Below are positions 54,558 through 63,858 of a DNA stretch of 64,000 nt, one piece after another. How positions within the stretch are numbered: position 1 is the stretch's first letter; each line of letters opens with the position of its first letter. The notes under the pieces are model-generated. The model was given only the letters and a program-made list of their open reading frames with translations. It was not told where the DNA came from and did no database searches. The translations under genes and the position numbers were made by a program. The stretch is from an uncultured Ellagibacter sp. (lineage in GTDB: Bacteria; Actinomycetota; Coriobacteriia; Coriobacteriales; Eggerthellaceae), in assembly GCF_934643285.1 (NCBI RefSeq), contig NZ_CAKUBT010000002.1, positions 62,001-126,000 of the forward strand. Reading direction: 5' to 3'.

Positions 54558-57374
54558 TTATAAATCGCCTTGTACTTCCAACGCCGTTTTCATCACATCT
54601 CGAGCCTTGCTGGCGGCGTACTCGCTGGATTGTCCCTTCTCGATCACGATCGCCACGACGACGTTGCAATTCTCCGACGGCGCCATGCCGACAAACCACA
54701 CGTCGTTGTAGCCGTCGTGCTCGGCGGTGCCCGTCTTGCCCGCCACGGTGACGCCGTTGATTTGGGCGGAAGTGCCGGTGCCGTTGTTCACGACGCCCTC
54801 GAGCACAGTGCGCACGCGGCTTGCCGTATCGGTGCTCACTGCTTGCGAGAGCTTCTTCGGTGTGGCCGTGTAGCTGCGCTTGCCGTCGGCGTTGTAGATG
54901 CCGTCGACCAGGTAGGGCTGCATGATCGCGCCGTCGTTGGCGATGCCGCAGCCTGCGAGCGCCATCTCGAGCACGGTGGCCTGGGGACCTGCGGGGCTTG
55001 GGTGGTTGGTCGTCTTGCTCTCGCCGACGGGCTCGCCCGCCGCCGCCCAAGCGGTCTCCCACGTGGTCATGTCCTTCGCGTCGGGCATGACCGAGGTTGC
55101 GAGGGGCAGATCGAAGTCGATGTCCATGTTGAAGCCGAAGAGCTTCGCGTAGTTCACGAGGTTCTCCGCGCCGATCTGCACGCCGAGCTGGCCGAAGACG
55201 ACGTTGGAGGAAAGCTCGGTCGCGCGTGCGAGCGAAATCGTGCCGTAGTCGTGCTTCTCGAAGTTGGTGACGGCGGCGTTGCCGATGTCCATCGACGAGG
55301 GCGACTCGAACATGGTGCTCTCGGTGGCGATGCCTTCCTGCAGCGCGCAGGCGAGCGAGATGATCTTGAACGTTGAGCCCGGCGCGTAGAGTGCTTGCGT
55401 CGCGCGGTTGTACAGCTCGCTCGAGCTTGTGGAATTCGCTCCCGAGCTTGCGGCGTCGGCGATCACCTGGTCGATGTCGGCGGCGTCGTAGGTCGGGGCC
55501 GAGGCCATCGCGAGCACGGCGCCCGTCTTCGGGTCCATGACCACGCAGGCGCCCGAGTCGTTGACCAGAGCATCTTGCGCCGCCTGCTGAATCTGCGAGT
55601 TGATGGAGAGCGTTACGTCGTTGCCAGGGGTGCCCACGCCCGAAAGCGAGTTCACGACATCGGTAATCGACGCGAAGTTCTTCTCGCCCTTGAGCGTGTC
55701 GTTGTAGCTGGCCTCGATGCCGCTCGTTCCGTACTTCGACGAGGTGTAGCCCACCACGTGGCTCGCGAGGTCGCCTGCCGGGTAGACGCGCGAGTACGTG
55801 CCGTCGTCGTTCTTGACGCTCTGCGCGAGGATGGTTCCGTCGTAGGTGGAGATGGTGCCGCGTTCGGTCTTCGATTCGCGCGCCATGGTGTGGTTGTTCG
55901 CCGCCATGTTCTGGTAGTCGCTCGCCTGCACGACCATAATCAGCGTGAGGTTCGCCACGAGCGCCGCGAACATGAGCGAGAACACGATCATGGTGTGCGT
56001 GAGGCGCTTGCCGAGCGAGACGCGCCCGAGCACGCTGTTCGCGCTGATGATGGTCGTGGTGTTCATGATCTCGGAAGACGAGCCTGTGCCCTCGTCGCCG
56101 CAGCGCAGGAGGAACCCGACGATGATGAACGCGGCGAGCAGCGACGAGCCGCCTTGGCTGACGAAGGGGAGTGTGATGCCGGTGAGGGGGATGAGCCTGG
56201 TGACGCCGCCGACGATGATGAACGCCTGGAGCACGATGATCGAGGTGAGGCCTGCGCCGATAAGCGAGCTCACATCCGATTTCGCGCGCGCTGCGGTCAC
56301 GAAGCCGCGAATCGCGAAGCACAGGTACAAAAGCAGCAGGCCTGCCGCGCCTAAAAGCCCCGTCTCCTCGCCGATGGCCGCGAAGATGAAGTCGCTTTCC
56401 ACGACCGGGATGCGGGTGATGCCGTTGCCGCCGCCTGCCATGCCGCGCCCGATTCCCGTGCCGAACAGGTCGCCGTCGGCAAGCGAATAGATGGTCTGCA
56501 CGAGCTGGTAGCCGGTGTTCTGCGCGTCGGCGAAGGGGTTAAGCCAGGTGGCGACACGCGTCTGCACGTGGTCGAAGGCGAAGTAGGCGCCCACGCCGCC
56601 GATGGCAACGAGGCCCAAGCCGATGACCAGGTAGAACTTCTTTCCCGTGGCAACGTAGAGCATGACCAGGAACACGAGGAAGAAGACGAGCGCGCTGCCG
56701 AGGTCCTTCTCGAACACGACGATGAGCATTGCCACGCCCCACATGAGGAGCAGCGGCAAGAGCGTGCGGATGTCGGGCAAGCGGAACGGGCCCACATGCC
56801 AGGTGAACACCGAGAGCATCTCGCGGTTCTGCGCAAGGTAGCCGGCCAGGAAGAGCACGATAATGATCTTCGCGATTTCGCCTGGTTGGAAGGAGAATCC
56901 GCCCACATGCAGCCAGATGCGGCTGCCGTAGATTTCCTGGCCGATGCCGGGGATCATCGGCGAGAGCAAAAGGATGACGCCGACGATGGCGAGCGTGTAC
57001 TTGTAGTTGGCGAGCCGGTCGGGGTTGCGCAAAAACGCCATGACCGCGATCATGAGCACGACGCCCAAGAACAGCCAAACGACCTGGTTGATGGCCATGT
57101 TGGGGCTGTCTGAGAAGGGCGCTACGCGCGTGATGAAAGCGATGCCGATGCCTGAGAGCGCGAACGAGATCGGCAGGATGGCGGGGTCGGCTTCGGGGGC
57201 GAGTATGCGCGTGGCGATGTGCGCCACGACGAAGGCGCCGAAGATGCCGATCGGCACGCCGAGGGTCTGCATGTCGAGCGCTTGCCCCTCGTTGATTGCA
57301 AGCATCGCGAACATCAAGATGACGAGCGGCGATGCGATGAGCAGCAAGATGAGCTCTATGTTGCGCCTCGTCAT
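54558..57374 (-). CDS. RodA-penicillin-binding protein fusion (SEDS polymerase plus class B PBP)
   Basis: 938 residues in one uninterrupted frame. Residues 1-430 form a SEDS glycosyltransferase (ten helices, Asp328 in VESDFIFAAIGEETG, then PLTGITLPFVSQGG). A second membrane helix at about 458-483 starts a class B PBP whose transpeptidase has STFK (667-670), SSN (about 720) and KTG (about 879). In most bacteria these are separate genes (rodA, pbpA) whose products form a complex; here they are one chain. It makes wall glycan strands and crosslinks them. Overlaps the PP2C gene by 4 bases (ATGA). Confidence 0.93.
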   Translation of the reverse strand: MTRRNIELILLLIASPLVILMFAMLAINEGQALDMQTLGVPIGIFGAFVVAHIATRILAPEADPAILPISFALSGIGIAFITRVAPFSDSPNMAINQVVWLFLGVVLMIAVMAFLRNPDRLANYKYTLAIVGVILLLSPMIPGIGQEIYGSRIWLHVGGFSFQPGEIAKIIIVLFLAGYLAQNREMLSVFTWHVGPFRLPDIRTLLPLLLMWGVAMLIVVFEKDLGSALVFFLVFLVMLYVATGKKFYLVIGLGLVAIGGVGAYFAFDHVQTRVATWLNPFADAQNTGYQLVQTIYSLADGDLFGTGIGRGMAGGGNGITRIPVVESDFIFAAIGEETGLLGAAGLLLLYLCFAIRGFVTAARAKSDVSSLIGAGLTSIIVLQAFIIVGGVTRLIPLTGITLPFVSQGGSSLLAAFIIVGFLLRCGDEGTGSSSEIMNTTTIISANSVLGRVSLGKRLTHTMIVFSLMFAALVANLTLIMVVQASDYQNMAANNHTMARESKTERGTISTYDGTILAQSVKNDDGTYSRVYPAGDLASHVVGYTSSKYGTSGIEASYNDTLKGEKNFASITDVVNSLSGVGTPGNDVTLSINSQIQQAAQDALVNDSGACVVMDPKTGAVLAMASAPTYDAADIDQVIADAASSGANSTSSSELYNRATQALYAPGSTFKIISLACALQEGIATESTMFESPSSMDIGNAAVTNFEKHDYGTISLARATELSSNVVFGQLGVQIGAENLVNYAKLFGFNMDIDFDLPLATSVMPDAKDMTTWETAWAAAGEPVGESKTTNHPSPAGPQATVLEMALAGCGIANDGAIMQPYLVDGIYNADGKRSYTATPKKLSQAVSTDTASRVRTVLEGVVNNGTGTSAQINGVTVAGKTGTAEHDGYNDVWFVGMAPSENCNVVVAIVIEKGQSSEYAASKARDVMKTALEVQGDL

Positions 57375-58690
57375 GCGGCATCACCGCTTCCCGATGCGCT
57401 GGGGGATGCGCCGTCGTTTTGAGTCTCCTCGCTGGAGGCGGCGCTTGCGGTGGTGGAAGCGCTTTGCCCTAAGGCTTTCGAGTCGTCGGATTGCGCATCG
57501 TCGCGCGTGCGGTCCCGCTCGTCCTCGGTCTGCTTCTTGTTTAGGACTTCCTGCTCGTATTCGGCAACGAGGCTTTCGGCAGCCTCGACGTTGTCGCAGG
57601 TGATGGAGTTCTCCGCCAGGCGATTGGCAAGGCCTGGCTGCAGGTCGTCCACGTCGATGTCGGTCGTCTTCTCGAGCGTTGAGAAACTCATCCCCGCGAA
57701 CTCGCCGGGAACTCCGCGGTAAATCGCGACTTTCCCCTGGTCAACGCCGAGATATGCCGCGGTGTTGATCCAGTAGTTCAGCCCGTATGCCGCACCGCCC
57801 ACAATCGCCGCGAGCAGGACGAGGACGAATGCAATGGTGATCTTCGTTTTGCGCGCCACTTTGCGGCGACGCTTCTCGGCAAAGCCCTTCACATCGACCA
57901 CGATGACGGTCACGTTGTCATGGCCGCCGGCGGCGATTGCCTCGTTTACCAGCTGCGATGCGCAGCGCTGCGGGTCTGAGACGCGATTTAGGATTGCCTC
58001 GATGTCCTGGTCGAGCACCATGCCCGAAAGTCCGTCTGAGCACAAAAGCAGGCGGTCGCCTGCGTCGACGTTGATCTCGTAGAGGTCGGCCACGGTGCGC
58101 GGGTCGCTGCCGAGCGCGCGCGTGATGACCGAGCGCTGCGGGTGGACGCGCGCCTCTTCAGGGGTAATCTGGCCGGCTTCGATGAGATCGGCCATGAGCG
58201 AGTGGTCGCGCGTGAGCTGCTGGATCTTCCCTTTGTGGAGCAGGTACGCTCGCGAGTCGCCCACCTGCGCGATGACGAGGCGCTCGCCTTCGAGCATGGC
58301 ACAGGTGCAAGTGGTGCCCATGCCCTCGCGACCGCGCCCTTCATGTGCCGCCTTCAGGATCGCGTGGTTTGCGGCCTGGACAGCGCGCCCGAGCTCGTTC
58401 GCATCGGGATGCTCCGGCGCCCGCTCGGCGATGACGTTGACGGCGATTTCGGATGCGACCTCGCCTGCGGCGTGGCCGCCCATGCCGTCTGCCACTACGA
58501 ACAGCGGCGGCGCCACGACGAGCGAGTCCTCGTTGTGGTCGCGCACGCAGCCGACGTCGGTTCTGCTGCCGAACGTCGCCGAAGAAGCTCGACGCCCGCG
58601 CCCGCTTGAGCGATGCCCTTTCGAGGGGCGCTCCCCGCGCGCTGCGCGATGCGGGTCGTGATTGAATGATTGCTCGTTCTGAACTGGCAT
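57371..58690 (-). CDS. PP2C-family protein phosphatase (PstP-like)
   Basis: 439 residues. A 40-residue basic tail, then the phosphatase domain (about 42-270) with RTDVGCVRDHNEDS, VVADGMGGHAAGE, VGDSRAYLL, SDGLSG and GGHDNVTVIVV, so both metal-binding Asp sets are present. A membrane helix follows at about 285-307 and a Ser/Ala/Asp-rich outer end. Removes phosphate from PknB and its substrates. Downstream gene of fhaB, with which it shares one base. Confidence 0.94.
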   Translation of the reverse strand: MPVQNEQSFNHDPHRAARGERPSKGHRSSGRGRRASSATFGSRTDVGCVRDHNEDSLVVAPPLFVVADGMGGHAAGEVASEIAVNVIAERAPEHPDANELGRAVQAANHAILKAAHEGRGREGMGTTCTCAMLEGERLVIAQVGDSRAYLLHKGKIQQLTRDHSLMADLIEAGQITPEEARVHPQRSVITRALGSDPRTVADLYEINVDAGDRLLLCSDGLSGMVLDQDIEAILNRVSDPQRCASQLVNEAIAAGGHDNVTVIVVDVKGFAEKRRRKVARKTKITIAFVLVLLAAIVGGAAYGLNYWINTAAYLGVDQGKVAIYRGVPGEFAGMSFSTLEKTTDIDVDDLQPGLANRLAENSITCDNVEAAESLVAEYEQEVLNKKQTEDERDRTRDDAQSDDSKALGQSASTTASAASSEETQNDGASPSASGSGDAA

Positions 58691-59103
58691 TATGCGAACC
58701 TAACGCGGATGGCAACGTCGCCGATGTTAACGACGTCGTTGTTCTTTAGGGCTACGGGCCCGGCGATGAGCTTGCCGTTGACGGCGGTTCCGTTGGTGGA
58801 GCCGAGGTCTTCGATGAACAGGTTCTGCCCCATGGGATTAAAGCATGCGTGACGTGCGGAAACGTACCCGGCTCCAATCACGATGTCGGCGCCAGGCGTG
58901 CGGCCGACCACAACCGGCCCGCGCACTGCGATGGAGACACCGCGAAGCTCCTTCGGGCCGCGTTCGATCGACAGGTTCCACGAGCGCTCCTTCTTGCGCT
59001 GTCCGCGGACGAGTCCCACGCCGGTTTTCATGATGGCGAACAGGAACAGGTACAGAAGCGCCACGAACAGCAGGCGCGCGATGAGCAATACGGTGTCGAT
59101 CAC
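58690..59103 (-). CDS. Membrane-anchored FHA protein (FhaB-like)
   Basis: 137 residues: one N-terminal helix (LLIARLLFVALLYLFLFAIM), then an FHA domain (about 55-137) with GRTPGADIVI, SARHACF and DLGSTNGTAVNG. FHA domains bind phosphothreonine. In mycobacteria FhaB links PknB signalling to RodA/PbpA. 15 bases separate it from fhaA. Confidence 0.9.
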   Translation of the reverse strand: MIDTVLLIARLLFVALLYLFLFAIMKTGVGLVRGQRKKERSWNLSIERGPKELRGVSIAVRGPVVVGRTPGADIVIGAGYVSARHACFNPMGQNLFIEDLGSTNGTAVNGKLIAGPVALKNNDVVNIGDVAIRVRFA

Positions 59104-59118
59104 GATGTGCCTTTCGCG

Positions 59119-60183
59119 TTATCCGATCACGAATTGAAGGTTGGTGGTTCCCATGACGATGCGCTCGCCGCCCTGCAGTACCTGCGAGGTGATCTGTCGG
59201 CCGTTCACGAGCGTGCCGTTCGTGGAGCCGAGGTCGGTGAGAACCCATACGCCCGGCTGCTCGAAGCGCAGCTCGGCGTGCGTGCGGCTTGCGTTGATAT
59301 CGGGGATAACGATGTCGCAGTTGGACTCGCGTCCGATGAGCTGGCGCGCGGAGGAAAGCGGGAACGTCTTGCCGTGCGTCGTGTCGATGAGAGCGGCGCC
59401 GCCTTGCTGAGCGCGGGGCTGCTCGCGGCGCGCTGCTTCCTGCGGGAAGGCCATGGTCTGGGGTGCTCCCTGCGCTGCGGCACCCGCGATTGCGGCGCCT
59501 GCGTCGGCGAAGGATTCCCCTCGGTTCATCGGGGGCTCTGCCCAGCCGGGTTCTTCCTGCGACTCGAAGGGCTGGTCGTCGTCGTAGTTGTCGTAATCGT
59601 CATAGCCATCGTAGTCGTCGTAGTCGTTGTAGTCGGAATAGCCCTCGTCTTCGGCGTAGTCGTCGTATGCGGGCTGATCGTAGCCGCCGGCGTACGGGGC
59701 GGCCTGCGGCTGAGGGGTATATCCGCCAGCGGGGGCGCCGTAGCGGTTGGCCGCCGGCGCGGCGCCGATGCCGTAGCGCGCCATTTCCTCTGCGCGGAGC
59801 TGCGCGATAAGGGGTGCGGCGACAGGCTCTGCCACCACGTCGAACTTGCCGTGGCGAAGGCCCTCGTCGACGATGAAGCGCACGAGCGGCTGCCCGTCCA
59901 TGAGAAGCCCCTCTTCGGCAGCCTTCGCGGAAAGGTAGGTCTCGGTCTCGCCCGCGAGGGTGGGGTAGTAGCCGAACAGGCGCTCGTCGTCGTCGGCGTT
60001 CACAAGCACGGTGTAGAGCGTCGGAGCGTATTGCTTTCCTGCGCCGACCATCTTGTTGCGGCGCATCTGCTTTTCCGCCTTCTTGGCAATCTGCACGGGC
60101 GACAGCGGCGAGTTCGCCATTTTGTCGGCTGCGCCCTCGAACGTGTCTTCCATTTTGCCTTCGAATTTGGACAGGAAGCCCAT
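59119..60183 (-). CDS. DUF3662 and FHA domain protein (FhaA-like)
   Basis: 354 residues from the ATG with AAGGAG upstream (a start 12 codons earlier is possible but has no ribosome site). Residues 1-130 are the DUF3662 (FhaA N-terminal) domain (MGFLSKFEGKMEDTFEGAAD). A linker of about 130 residues is rich in Asp, Tyr, Pro and Gln, with a run of DYDDYDGYDDYDNYDDD. The FHA domain (about 275-354) has IGRESNCDIVI, SRTHAEL and GSTNGTLVNG. First gene of the operon, so the promoter must lie in 60184-60300. Confidence 0.92.
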   Translation of the reverse strand: MGFLSKFEGKMEDTFEGAADKMANSPLSPVQIAKKAEKQMRRNKMVGAGKQYAPTLYTVLVNADDDERLFGYYPTLAGETETYLSAKAAEEGLLMDGQPLVRFIVDEGLRHGKFDVVAEPVAAPLIAQLRAEEMARYGIGAAPAANRYGAPAGGYTPQPQAAPYAGGYDQPAYDDYAEDEGYSDYNDYDDYDGYDDYDNYDDDQPFESQEEPGWAEPPMNRGESFADAGAAIAGAAAQGAPQTMAFPQEAARREQPRAQQGGAALIDTTHGKTFPLSSARQLIGRESNCDIVIPDINASRTHAELRFEQPGVWVLTDLGSTNGTLVNGRQITSQVLQGGERIVMGTTNLQFVIG

Positions 60184-60539
60184 CTCATCTCCTTCGCGCG
60201 GTGTTTTCGAAGTCTCCATGTTGCCACAAAGCGGGCAAGAGGGCTCAAGCTTTACCGAATTGTCATTTAATCAGCGGATTCGCGTCGGGAAAGTGCGGGG
60301 GAAGGGGAAGACGATGGGACGGGTGCGCGACGGCGGCGTGAAGGGGACGAGCGGGCGCGCAGGGGAAAGGCGCCTCGCGGTGTGCGCGACGGGGAACGGG
60401 AAGGCGGCGGGGCGTGCGGGCGCGCGGGTGGGCGAGCGGGGGCGCGACTCGTTTCGGCGCCCTCGCTCTGCGCAAGCTGTGGCGCGGGTGCGCGGTATCG
60501 ATATAATTGGCGGCAACAAGTTTCCCGAAAGGATTGCCC
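60184..60539. other. Divergent region between fhaA and the isochorismate synthase gene
   Basis: 356 bases. The middle part (60290-60440) is a purine-rich, low-complexity stretch of g/a with c, without stops in some frames but with no protein similarity. TATAAT at 60502-60507 with weak -35 is a likely promoter of the synthase, giving a short leader of about 26 bases. Confidence 0.5.
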
Positions 60540-61787
60540 ATGACGCGCATCTACTCGTATTCCCAGCCCATCGATTCCGACATCGTCGACGGGTTCTGCC
60601 TTTTGCAGAAGGGCTTCACCGACCAGTTCGTCTACTACGACAAGCAAAGCGCGAACCGCTACATGGGTCTGGGGCGTTGCATCGCGTTACCGCAGATGGA
60701 AGGCGTGGAATACGAAATCGAGGGACCTATTGACCAGCCGCCTGTGTTCTTCTCGTTCAACCGTTTCGACGCGGAGAACCCCAAGGCCACTGACGAGCTC
60801 TTCGAGGCCTTCCCGCGCCTTCGATTCATGCTGCCCGAGGTGGTGCTCGTGGAAAACGAGCGCGGGCGCATGTTGCAAGTGAACAGCCTCTCCCCCGTGT
60901 ATCCGGGCCGCATCGCGCGTTTCGCGCGCCAGGCGGCAGGCGCTCCGCGCCGCGAGCGTGTAACGGTGCCGTTTACGTTGGAGCGCGACTCTCGCGAGCA
61001 GTGGCGATCTGAAGTGGACGCCGCGCTTTCGGCGATTCGCTCGGGGCGCGTCAGCAAGGTTGTGCTCTCGCGCAGGCAGAGGCTTCTCGCCGAGCATCCG
61101 TTCTCCTCGAAGGATCTGCTGGTCAACTTGATAGACGGCGATGCGCGCGGCACGGTGGTGCTCTACCGCTACGCCGACGTGTTCTTCTGCGGCTGCACGC
61201 CCGAGCTGCTCGTTCGCAAGCGCGGCCAGCAGCTCGAGAGCATGTGCCTGGCGGGGACGTGCCTTGCTTCCGAAGACCCTGATCGCGCTCGCGAGCTGGC
61301 AAGCGAGCTTATGGCGGACGAGAAGAACCGCGCCGAGCACGAGCATGTCGTCCACTTCATGCGCGAGGTTCTGGGGCGCATCTGCCATGACGTGCGCATC
61401 CCGCGCGAGCCGCAGATCCTCTCGCTGCGCCACGTGCAGCACCTCCACACCCCGGTGAGCGCGAAGGTGCTCGAGGGCGTGAACCTGCCCGAGCTCGTGG
61501 GCGATTTGCACCCCACGCCTGCGGTGGCGGGCACGCCCGTCGGTGAGGCGAAGATGCTCATCCGCCAGATCGAGTCGTACAACCGCGGGTTCTTCGCGGG
61601 TGCGTGCGGTTACATCGACGGCGCAGGTGACGGTTCATTTTCGGTCGGTCTTCGCACGGGCGTGTTCGATGGGGAAGGCGGCTGGGTGTACGCCGGGTGC
61701 GGCATCGTCGAGGGCAGCGTGGCCGACGACGAGTTCGACGAGATCGACATGAAGCTCAAGACCATCTTAAGCGCGTTCGGAGAATAG
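60540..61787 (+). CDS. menF: Isochorismate synthase (MenF/EntC/DhbC family)
   Basis: 415 residues from the ATG with GAAAGGA upstream. Converts chorismate to isochorismate, the first step of menaquinone (or salicylate/siderophore) synthesis. The C-terminal chorismate-binding domain shows VVLSRRQRL (about 180), GTCLASEDPD, DEKNRAEHEHVV, LHPTPAVAGTPVGEA and YAGCGIVEGSVADDEFDE. No other men or siderophore gene is in the window; menaquinone is the likely end product in this group. An iron-type ABC operon starts 230 bases downstream, so a siderophore role cannot be excluded. Confidence 0.9.
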   Translation: MTRIYSYSQPIDSDIVDGFCLLQKGFTDQFVYYDKQSANRYMGLGRCIALPQMEGVEYEIEGPIDQPPVFFSFNRFDAENPKATDELFEAFPRLRFMLPEVVLVENERGRMLQVNSLSPVYPGRIARFARQAAGAPRRERVTVPFTLERDSREQWRSEVDAALSAIRSGRVSKVVLSRRQRLLAEHPFSSKDLLVNLIDGDARGTVVLYRYADVFFCGCTPELLVRKRGQQLESMCLAGTCLASEDPDRARELASELMADEKNRAEHEHVVHFMREVLGRICHDVRIPREPQILSLRHVQHLHTPVSAKVLEGVNLPELVGDLHPTPAVAGTPVGEAKMLIRQIESYNRGFFAGACGYIDGAGDGSFSVGLRTGVFDGEGGWVYAGCGIVEGSVADDEFDEIDMKLKTILSAFGE

Positions 61788-61937
61788 GGCGGGTCGCGTG
61801 CCGGTTTCCTTGCGGCGAGGAGGTGCTGGCCGCGCCAACAATCAGATACAAAATAGAATATCCTTTATCAGAATAATCAAAACAGTGTAGCCTCGCCCCT
61901 CGCCTGGTGGTCTTCTTCGTTGCTTGTTTCATAACCA

Positions 61938-61958
61938 TCCCTATTTAGGGATATTCCC
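61938..61958. promoter_or_regulatory. Overlapping palindromes upstream of the ABC importer
   Basis: tccct-attt-aggga (61938-61951) overlaps ggga-tat-tccc (61948-61958), inside an AT-rich leader. Possible operator for a metal- or cofactor-responsive regulator; no match to a named consensus. Confidence 0.35.
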
Positions 61959-62019
61959 GCTTGCGTAATTCTGCATATATGTATATATTTCGGGAGTAGC
62001 ATTATTCGAAGGGAACGAT

Positions 62020-63060
62020 GTGCCGAAACTTGAGGGAACAGATCCGGGGAGAAGAATCTCCCTGCGCGAAGATTTCGTCATCATGGCTCTTGCCGTGATT
62101 TTGGTTGCCATCACGTCGGTCTCGCTTATGCTCGGCAAATTCCCCATCGAACCCCATGAGGCCATTTGCATGCTGCTTGGCCAGGTATTTCCCATCGACC
62201 AGTTTTGGACGAACCAGCAGCAGACGCTGTTCTTCAACGTTCGCCTGCCGCGTATCCTGCTCGCGCTCATGGTGGGCTGCTGCCTTGCGGCCGCGGGCGC
62301 GGCGTTCCAGGGAACCTTCCAAAATCCGCTCGTGTCGCCCGATATCCTGGGCGCGTCCCAAGGCGCCGCGCTTGGAGCCGCGATTGCCATCCTTTTGGGA
62401 GCGAGCGCGTTCGCCACAAGCCTGTTCGCGTTCTGCTTCGCTATCGCGACGGTGTTTCTCGTGCTGCTCATATCGAGCCGGGCGAAGGGGAACCGCATCC
62501 TTGTCGTGGTGCTCGCAGGCGTTATGGTGAGCTCGCTGTTCCAGGCGGGCGTCTCGTTCACCAAACTGATCGCAGACCCCACCGACCAGCTTCCCGCTAT
62601 CACGTATTGGCTGATGGGAAGTTTGACAAGCGCCAAGATGTCCGACGTTACGCTGGTCGCTGCCCCGATGATCATCGGGTGCGTCGTGCTGTTCGCCATG
62701 CGCTGGCGCATCAACATCCTTACCATGGGCGACGACGAGGCCGCCACGATGGGCGTGAACGCCAAGCGGATGCGCGTCGTCGTTCTGCTTGCGGCCACTC
62801 TTGTCACCGCGTCGAGCGTGGCGGTGTCGGGCATGGTGGGCTGGGTCGGCCTGGTCATTCCGCATCTGTGCCGCATGCTCGTGGGCTGCGACTATCGCAA
62901 GCTTTTGCCGGCGAGCATGCTTATGGGCGCGAGCTTCCTTTTGCTTGTGGACGACATCGCGCGTCTTGTGGCCACGTCCGAGATTCCCATCGGCATCCTG
63001 ACCGCGTTCGTCGGCGCGCCGTTCTTCCTCTATCTCATCACGAGGGAGCGTAAGATTTGA
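62020..63060 (+). CDS. FecCD-type ABC transporter permease
   Basis: 346 residues, GTG start with GAAGGGA five bases upstream. Ten helices of the BtuC/FecCD fold; VRLPRILLALMVGCCLAAAGAAFQG at about 74-98 and SGMVGWVGLVIPHLCRMLVG at about 270-290 are family hallmarks. Takes up ferric siderophore, heme or cobalamin together with the ATPase and the lipoprotein that follow. Overlaps the ATPase gene by 4 bases. Confidence 0.92.
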   Translation: MPKLEGTDPGRRISLREDFVIMALAVILVAITSVSLMLGKFPIEPHEAICMLLGQVFPIDQFWTNQQQTLFFNVRLPRILLALMVGCCLAAAGAAFQGTFQNPLVSPDILGASQGAALGAAIAILLGASAFATSLFAFCFAIATVFLVLLISSRAKGNRILVVVLAGVMVSSLFQAGVSFTKLIADPTDQLPAITYWLMGSLTSAKMSDVTLVAAPMIIGCVVLFAMRWRINILTMGDDEAATMGVNAKRMRVVVLLAATLVTASSVAVSGMVGWVGLVIPHLCRMLVGCDYRKLLPASMLMGASFLLLVDDIARLVATSEIPIGILTAFVGAPFFLYLITRERKI

Positions 63061-63842
63061 GTATAGATATCGAACATGTGAGCTTCTCCTACGGGAAACA
63101 TCAGGTGCTGCGCGACGTGAATGCGAGCATTCCGGACGGCGTGCTCGTGAACGTGCTTGGGCCCAACGGCGTGGGCAAGTCGACGTTGTTTCGCTGCATC
63201 CTGTGCCTGAACAGCGATTACGAGGGAGTCATTCGCGTAAACGGCAAGGACTTGCGCGATCTTTCGGTGCGCGAGCGCGCGCGGGAGATTTCCTATATCC
63301 CCCAAACCCATGCGCCTGTGTACAACTACAAGGTGCGCGACGTCGTGCTTATGAGCACGGGCGCCGATGTGGGAATATTCGGGACGCCTGGCCGCGAGCA
63401 GGTCGAGCGGGCGGAACAAGCGCTCAAGCGCATCGGCATCGGGCATTTGGCGGATCGCATGTACACCCACATTTCCGGCGGAGAGCAGCAGCTCGTTCTG
63501 ATAGCCCGCGCGCTTGCCCAGAACGCGAAGACGATCGTGATGGACGAGCCCACGAGCGCGCTCGATTACGGCAACACCGTGCGCGTGCTGTCGTGCGTGA
63601 AGCAGCTTGCGCGCGAGGGACTTTCCATCGTGCAGTCGACTCATCAACCTGACCAGGCGTTTCTCTTTGCTGATAAGACTCTCGTGGTGTACGACGGCAC
63701 CGTCGAGGCGTACGGCGACCCAAAGGATGTGATCACCGCCGAGCTGGTGGGGCGCATCTACGGTGTGGATGTCGAGGTCAACTCACTATATGGCGACAAG
63801 GTGCGCGTATGCGTGCCTACTAGCGAAATCAGGGAAGAATAG
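63057..63842 (+). CDS. FecE/BtuD-type ABC transporter ATPase
   Basis: 261 residues, TTG start overlapping the permease stop. All motifs intact: Walker A GPNGVGKST (about 36-44), Q-loop IPQTHAP, signature HISGGEQQLVLIARAL, Walker B TIVMDEPTSALD, and H-loop STHQPDQA. Powers the FecCD-type permease. Confidence 0.92.
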   Translation: MSIDIEHVSFSYGKHQVLRDVNASIPDGVLVNVLGPNGVGKSTLFRCILCLNSDYEGVIRVNGKDLRDLSVRERAREISYIPQTHAPVYNYKVRDVVLMSTGADVGIFGTPGREQVERAEQALKRIGIGHLADRMYTHISGGEQQLVLIARALAQNAKTIVMDEPTSALDYGNTVRVLSCVKQLAREGLSIVQSTHQPDQAFLFADKTLVVYDGTVEAYGDPKDVITAELVGRIYGVDVEVNSLYGDKVRVCVPTSEIREE

Positions 63843-63858
63843 GATGCAAGGAGGAAGA

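Noticed and set aside
60263..60550. Frames in the purine-rich stretch before the isochorismate synthase gene
   Set aside because: Low-complexity sequence lacking stops by composition only; no start context.
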